From Emmonsiellopsis sp. PD_33 (lineage: Eukaryota; Ascomycota; Eurotiomycetes; Onygenales; Ajellomycetaceae): 39,383 nt of DNA. Below, piece by piece: positions 34,373 to 39,383 of this stretch. The notes under the pieces are model-generated. The model had not been told where the DNA came from, did no database searches, and was given only the letters and a program-made list of their open reading frames with translations. Position 1 is the stretch's first letter. Each line of letters starts with the position of its first letter. The translations under genes and the position numbers were made by a program. Location: assembly GCA_032988165.1 (NCBI GenBank), contig JANTQF010000331.1, forward strand, positions 1 through 39,383, written 5' to 3'.

Positions 34373-35752
34373 TGTGGGTGGCTGTGTAAACACTAATTCT
34401 AAGTGAGATTGCATGAATATGAGATTATCTTGGGATTCCCGACAAATACTAGTTAATTACTAGATGAGTCAGGCACTAGATGAGGGAGTCAGGCACACAC
34501 CAGCACCAGATGCCCAGATACAGGATACAAAAGACAGCCTCCCCAAACAGAATTATGCGAAGAAACTTAAAAGTCATACGAGTCGAGGCCTGGGAAAAAA
34601 AATCAAAGATCCCCGTTGGCCATCATATCACGTCCCGCCCACAGTTCGAATTCCCCGCCATGCCAAGTTTCTTATATCGACGGGAATAACTCGGGAAGTA
34701 TTCTCTTCTATCTCATGGCAGGTATAAACAAGGATTTAAAATCCAACCGTCTTGTTTCAAATATCTATCTCATCGAGTACAACCCCCCAACCCAGCACAG
34801 CATGCGGGACACTGGGTGCACGGTGCTACCATAGTAGTTACATATACCCATCTGCGAACCCGTCCGCGAACTCATCCACCAGCTTGCTATTGTTACATAC
34901 TTGGATAAGGGAGCTTTCTTTCAGCTTGCTCGCACCAACGGCTTCCCCTCTCAGCAATGCATTTAGATATCTCATAATAGTCCCTGTAATATCATGGACG
35001 TTATTTCTTTCCAGCTTCGGATCCCTTTTCTTACGTACTCCGTAGACGCATATAGGTAGGTGTTTCAACGTAGCCGTTAACTATGTCCATGCCCCCCCCC
35101 CGCTCTTCAACAGCCTCACTCAAATCTCACCATGAGCCCAATCAAGCCAATGCTGATCGGAGAGGGACGTCCACTGGGCCAACCAGCATATTTATTCAAC
35201 TAGTTTAACTAACCCTGCCATGAAAATGCAACCCAGCCCCGCACAGAAGCAGCCCAGCTTGGGGCTGAAACACACCCCAACCAGGTGCTGGCTTTGCCGT
35301 TAAGTAGTAGTTAAGAATGATGCATTTATACGCGGATTGCTTTATACCAGAAATATCAACACAGCGCAGTAGTTGGGAGTTTCTTTCCGCAGTGTACGTA
35401 CCCAAAACACCCTCGAAATGCGAAAAAAAGAATGAGATGGAGTCTTGGCAATGGGAGAGAACGGCGACGTGGTTAACCCCACACTATCATTGACGTAAAA
35501 CTACATATATAGATGCCTGAGCAGGCTGCAGCCAATCTATCCATGGATCTAATCTAGCATTTTGTAGAACAGACTAGAAGGTTCAAGCAGGAGCTACTAG
35601 CTATCACACCCCCCTTTGCTAAGAATCAAATGTAAAGTAACTATATATCCCCCTCCTCCCCTCTCTCTCTAGCAAACAATCAGCATCCCACCCACTCACT
35701 TACCTCCATCCCCCCTATAACTCAAACCAAATCCAAATCCAAACCCAAAACC
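34373..35752. other. Gene-poor spacer between the repeat nest and host genes
   Basis: CpG reappears at 34,440 and is common afterwards, marking the end of the mutated block. There is an imperfect direct duplication (ACTAGATGAG with TCAGGCAC, 34,458-34,497) and a run of about 10-11 C near 35,090-35,101. Open frames of 60-97 codons occur on both strands, but none has a recognisable domain or intron structure, and I call no gene. Confidence 0.6.
35638..35752 (+). promoter_or_regulatory. Probable core promoter and leader of the GFA gene
   Basis: An ACTATATATCC stretch at about 35,640 is followed by a pyrimidine-rich tract (CCCCTCCTCCCCTCTCTCTCT, about 35,650-35,670), a common fungal promoter/transcription-start feature. 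The start codon context CCAAAACCATGG is favourable. Confidence 0.4.
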
Positions 35753-36238
35753 ATGGCCGAAGCCACCGAAGCCCTCAACCCCTCCCCCTCCCCCTCCCCC
35801 TCCTCCCAAAAAACCTACACCGGCAGCTGCCACTGCGGATTCCTCAAATACACCGCCACCCTCGACATCGCCAACCTCGGCGCGAGCCGCTGCAACTGCT
35901 CCATCTGCGTGAAAAAGGGCGTCACGTCCGTCGCCATCAAGCGGGACGCCTTCACGCTGCTCTCCCCGGCCTCCGTCGACGAGCTGGGCCTGTACACCTT
36001 CGGCAGCAAGAGTGTACACCACTACTTCTGCAAGACGTGCGGGGTGGCGGGGTTCCTGGAGGGGACGCTTACCGAGGGCCCGTTTGCGGGCATGGAGGTG
36101 TTTACGCTTAATGGGCTGACGATTGATGCTGGGCAGGGGCTGGATTGGAGCGTGGTGCGGTTGAAGTATTGGGATGGGAGGAATGATGCGTGGTTGCAGG
36201 GGAGCAAGGAGGAGCCGTGGCCGCATGGGAGCTGGTAG
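35753..36238 (+). CDS. GFA/CENP-V domain zinc-binding protein
   Basis: This is a 161-residue single-exon protein of the GFA (glutathione-dependent formaldehyde-activating, CENP-V/GFA) family. An N-terminal tail with a Pro-Ser repeat (PSPSPSPSS, residues 10-18) precedes the domain. Zinc ligands are visible as C26 and C28 (GSCHCG), C47, C49 and C52 (CNCSIC) and C93 and C96 (FCKTCG). The middle has the usual YTFGSK segment, and the length fits the family. Members are small cytosolic proteins; the founder binds glutathione-formaldehyde adducts, but most fungal homologues have no proven substrate, so no enzyme activity is asserted. The start was chosen for its strong ATG context and because the domain begins soon after. 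The downstream RPL3 gene on the same strand is a separate unit with its own leader. Confidence 0.9.
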   Translation: MAEATEALNPSPSPSPSSQKTYTGSCHCGFLKYTATLDIANLGASRCNCSICVKKGVTSVAIKRDAFTLLSPASVDELGLYTFGSKSVHHYFCKTCGVAGFLEGTLTEGPFAGMEVFTLNGLTIDAGQGLDWSVVRLKYWDGRNDAWLQGSKEEPWPHGSW

Positions 36239-36521
36239 GGGGGGAATAGTTAGTTAGTTGGTTGGGTGTTAGCAAGTAGATGGAATGCATTCGATTCTCT
36301 ATATTTATGTTGAGTACTTGTAGACATTTTAGAATTGAAATGTAAGATAATGCTGACTCATGGCCCCGGCCCCGATCTAAGGCGAGGCCCAAAACGGCAA
36401 GGGCTGCCAAGACATCGCTTAGCTCAGCCCACACTCGTCAAATCGGACAAAATATCAGCAACTCTTCGATTTTTGTCGACGACACATCAGCACTCCGCCA
36501 ACTAACCATCACAGGGTCAAG
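36239..36521 (+). other. Intergenic region: GFA 3' end and RPL3 promoter/leader
   Basis: This is about 280 bp holding the 3' untranslated region of the GFA gene (T/A-rich to about 36,350) and the upstream region and leader of RPL3. No TATA box is obvious, which is common for ribosomal protein genes. No further gene was seen. Confidence 0.45.
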
Positions 36522-38042
36522 ATGTGAGTTGCTCCCTGTCTGCTGCTGTTCCTTCTGCCGGCCCGCCAGAGTACTGATTTTCGTCAATTGCTAGGAGTCA
36601 CCGGAAATTCGAAGCGCCTCGGCACGGTTCGTTGAAAAATCCCACCCACCTCGAAATACGCACACGCCGCTGTGTGCTTTTTTTGTGCGGTTTTGCTGAC
36701 TTGCGACGTATACAGGCTCTCTTGCCTTCCTGCCACGGAAGCGCGCCGCCAGACACCGGGGAAAGGTTAAGAGGTCAGTCAATCTCGAGCCGGCGTGGAA
36801 TTGGAGGGTTGGAATGGAATGGCATACTGAATTCGCACAGCTTCCCCAAGGATGACCCCAAGAAGCCCGTCCACCTGACGGCCTCCATGGGCTACAAGGC
36901 CGGTATGACCACCGTCGTCCGTGACCTTGAGCGTCCTGGTGCCAAGATGCACAAGAAGGAGATTGTCGAGGCCGTCACCATTGTCGAGACTCCTCCGGTA
37001 GGTTTCCAAAATATCTTTTCTGGTTTCTGGGCGAATCTAACGGGCATTTCCAGATGATCGCCGTTGGTGTTGTCGGATACATCGAGACTCCCCGCGGTCT
37101 CCGATCGCTCACCACCGTCTGGGCTGAGCACTTGAGCGACGAGGTCAAGAGACGGTTCTACAAGAACTGGTACAAGAGCAAGAAGAAGGCCTTCACCAAG
37201 TACGCCAAGACCGCCTCCGAGGCCAAGGGCGCTTCCGTCACCCGCGAGCTCGAGCGCATCAAGAAATACTGCACCGTCGTCCGTGTCCTCGCCCACACCC
37301 AGATCCGCAAGACCCCGCTCAAGCAGAAGAAGGCCCACCTCATGGAGGTCCAGGTCAACGGTGGCAGCATCGCCGACAAGGTCGACTTCGCCCACGGCCT
37401 GTTCGAGAAGCCCATCGAGGTCGACAGCGTTTTCGAGCAGGACGAGATGATCGATGTCATCGCCGTCACCAAGGGCCACGGTTTCTCCGGTGTCACCAGC
37501 AGATGGGGAACCAAGAAGCTTCCTCGCAAGACGCACAAGGGTCTCCGAAAGGTTGCTTGTATTGGTGCCTGGCATCCTTCCCACGTCCAGTGGACTGTTG
37601 CCCGTGCCGGTCAAGACGGTTATCACCACAGAACCTCTTGCAACCACAAGATCTACCGCATTGGCAAGGGCGCTGATGAGGGTAACGCCTCGACCGAGTT
37701 CGATGTGGGGAAGAAGCAGATCACACCGTAAGTTCCCCTTTTTTTGTCGAAAACATGGGTTCTATTACAAGACTAACGCATTATAGAATGGGCGGCTTCG
37801 TGCGATACGGCGAGGTCAAGAACGACTACGTCATGCTCAAGGGCTCCATCCCCGGTGTCAAGAAGCGGGTGATGACGCTCCGCAAGACGCTCTACCCACA
37901 AGTCAGCCGCAAGGCGCTGGAGAAGGTCGAGCTCAAATGGATCGACACCTCGTCGAAGTTCGGACACGGTGCATTCCAGACCCAGGCAGAGAAGCGGGCC
38001 TTCATGGGTACTCTCAAGAAGGACCTGGTCACCTCTGCATGA
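36522..38042 (+). CDS. rpl3: Cytosolic 60S ribosomal protein L3 (uL3), six coding exons
   Basis: The coding exons are 36,522-36,523, 36,595-36,626, 36,716-36,773, 36,841-36,997, 37,054-37,727 and 37,787-38,042. They total 1,179 bases, which is 392 residues plus stop and fits fungal L3 (387-392). Every intron has a GT donor and an AG acceptor. The first intron splits the start codon (AT|G). The protein starts MSHRKFEAPRHG and contains RKRAARHRGK, the conserved HPSHVQWTVARAGQDGYHHR segment (tryptophan finger region near the peptidyl-transferase centre) and SCNHKIYRIGKG. uL3 is an early-assembling, essential component of the large subunit. The splice model is by eye but gives an uninterrupted, family-like protein. 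It is an undamaged, GC-rich gene only about 2 kb from the mutated repeats. Confidence 0.96.
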
Positions 38043-38584
38043 ATTTCTTAATCTGGTTGCGGTTGTTGTTGTTGCTACTGTTGTTCGATCGGTGTAGTGT
38101 GGTGCAAATTCATATTATTTTGATCCAATACCTGTTTTTCTCCTCCCTATCCCTTTTTCTTATTTTCGCTACGCCCGGAAAGACAAATAAAAAGCTCTTC
38201 ATGATTCACTTGTTCGAGGTCTGGCGGGCAAAAATGGTATGTAGTCTTGCTCTAATGGAGTTGTAATGATCTGAATGTGCCTTCGACTATCGTAGCTCGC
38301 GGTATCTGTATCTCCAGACCGGCAAACATGGGGTCCAACTCATTCCCCGAACAATTTCACCAGCTCAATTGGTGACATCGCTGCGTCATACCTAGCCCTG
38401 TTACTAAGCTAGGATATCACAGCAACAAGATCAACTCCAACCTCCGAACAATCCAAGCCAAATCCAAACCCAATGCGTCCTCTCTATCCCCGCCGGTTTC
38501 TATTAATGGCTTACTCAATCTAAACCATCCAACTCGACATCTACCCCATCACCTCCCCACCCGACACCACAACCACTAGGAACA
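38043..38584 (+). other. Intergenic region with RPL3 3' end and kinase promoter
   Basis: The first part is the T-rich 3' untranslated region of RPL3. The second part (about 38,400-38,584) is C/A-rich and pyrimidine-rich, suiting the leader of the kinase gene. No additional gene was recognised. Confidence 0.5.
38186..38191 (+). terminator. Possible RPL3 polyadenylation signal (AATAAA)
   Basis: AATAAA lies about 145 bases after the RPL3 stop codon, downstream of a T-rich stretch. Fungal signals are loose, so this is tentative. Confidence 0.4.
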
Positions 38585-39383
38585 ATGAAGCTCGACCCCG
38601 CCGTCCTCGAGCTGCTCAAACTCGACGCGCAGAAAACAACAGTCTCCAGCGGCGCCGGGGGCGGCTGCAGCAGCGCGTCGTCCTGGCAGATCAAGACGCA
38701 GCTGGCTGATGGGACGTATAGGCGATTCTTCATGAAGACTGCGACGGGTGATGCGGGGAGGGTGATGGTGGAAGGTATCTACCTATCTCTACTAAACATA
38801 TGAATAATTGGAATTTCCCCCCCCGTCTAGAAACTATATGAACCACTTATCTAACACCGACAAAAAAAAACCAGGAGAACACGCCTCCCTAACCGCAATC
38901 CACAGCATCGTCCCAACCCTCGTCCCGCAACCGCACGGCTGGGGCACCCTCACCACCTCCCCCTCAACCCACTTCCTCGTCGTCGACTACCTCGACAGCT
39001 CCAGCTCCAGCTCCAAACCCAACCCCACCCCCCACTCCCTCGCCTCCAAGCTCGCAACCCTCCACACCACCCCAGCCCCCACCCCACCCTCCCACCCGCG
39101 GCCCGTCTTCGGCTTCCCCCTCCCAACCAGCTGCGGCGACACGCCGCAAGAAAACAGCTACAAAGCCTCCTGGGCCGACTTCTTCGCCACCAACCGACTC
39201 TCGTTCATCCTGCGCCGGGCCGAGGACGCGAACGGGCCCGACGCCGAGCTGCGCACGCTCGTCACGCGGACGATTGCGCGCGTCGTCCCGCGGCTGCTGG
39301 GCGATGGGCATTTGAATGGGGGGCGCGGGGTGGTGCCTGTGGTTGTGCATGGGGATTTGTGGGGGGGGAATGTGGGGAGGGGG
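38585..39383 (+). CDS. Fructosamine/ketosamine-3-kinase family protein, 5' part
   Basis: Exon 1 is 38,585-38,774; an intron with GTATCT donor and CCAG acceptor runs to 38,874; exon 2 goes from 38,875 past the window end. The 233 residues seen belong to the fructosamine kinase family (aminoglycoside-phosphotransferase-like fold), which phosphorylates sugar adducts on protein amines so that they fall off. A Gly/Ser-rich stretch (residues 21-30) and FMK (K51, likely ATP-binding Lys) form the N lobe. EHASLTAI (65 onwards) holds the likely Glu of helix C. HGDLWGGN (222-229) is the catalytic loop with D224. A low-complexity Ser/Pro-rich insert follows LVVDYLD. The C-terminal part, including the metal-binding Asp, lies outside. 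The start is the first ATG and gives the typical short N-terminus. Confidence 0.88.

Noticed and set aside
34464..35068. Several overlapping frames of 66-97 codons in the spacer
   Set aside because: They lie on both strands and overlap each other, with no recognisable domain and no supporting splice pattern.
35696..36226. 176-codon open frame on the minus strand opposite the GFA gene
   Set aside because: It is a GC-rich antisense shadow with Gly/Gly-Val repeats mirroring the plus-strand Pro-Ser repeat. The plus strand carries clear zinc ligands.
36892..37647. 251-codon open frame on the minus strand opposite rpl3
   Set aside because: It is antisense to the exon 5 region of a highly conserved ribosomal protein gene and crosses its introns; its open state reflects codon bias.
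38964..39350. 128-codon minus-strand frame opposite the kinase gene
   Set aside because: It is Gly/Glu-rich antisense of the Ser/Pro-rich kinase exon, and the plus strand has the HGDLWGGN catalytic loop.

Overview
The window looks like a filamentous ascomycete chromosome (Pezizomycotina; Aspergillus/Penicillium-like is my inference). It shows short GT-AG introns, a fungal-type ribosomal protein L3 gene, and repeats decayed by C-to-T mutation on both strands, as repeat-induced point mutation (RIP) does. It has two parts.

Part 1 (about 128-34,372) is one nest of dead Ty3/gypsy LTR retrotransposons, and no host gene was seen in it. Target-site duplications (TSDs) and reading frames give the order of events. 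The oldest layer is element G2 (minus strand; 34,372-31,592, then 16,183-15,206, then 4,057-3,952, continuing beyond the window). Three copies of one 5,569-bp family ('family 1', 254-bp LTRs) landed in G2: A (128-3,951, plus, 5'-truncated), C (4,058-15,200, plus, TSD CCTAT) and D (16,184-31,591, minus, TSD CTAAG). A fourth copy, B (5,921-11,489, plus, TSD AATAT/AACAT), then landed in C. A different 9,826-bp element, E (17,459-27,284, minus, 161-bp LTRs, TSD TCACT), landed in D. Removing the insertions restores in-frame G2 reading frames, and B and C come out at the same length to the base. Both family 1 and E encode Gag, protease, RT, RNase H, integrase and a C-terminal chromodomain. E carries a further 735-codon unidentified frame downstream of pol. 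I saw no CpG dinucleotide by eye between about 118 and 34,439. CpA/TpG sites are only partly converted to TpA, least so in B, the youngest family 1 copy.

Part 2 (34,373-39,383) has ordinary base composition with many CpGs. It holds about 1.4 kb without a convincing gene, then three plus-strand host genes: a GFA/CENP-V-type zinc-binding protein (35,753-36,238), ribosomal protein L3 in six coding exons (36,522-38,042), and the 5' part of a fructosamine/ketosamine-3-kinase family gene (38,585 to the window end). The host genes are separate transcription units with no evident joint pathway. The main interest is the nest: its datable layering, its CpG exhaustion with a sharp edge about 2 kb from an essential ribosomal gene, and the extra ORF of E.
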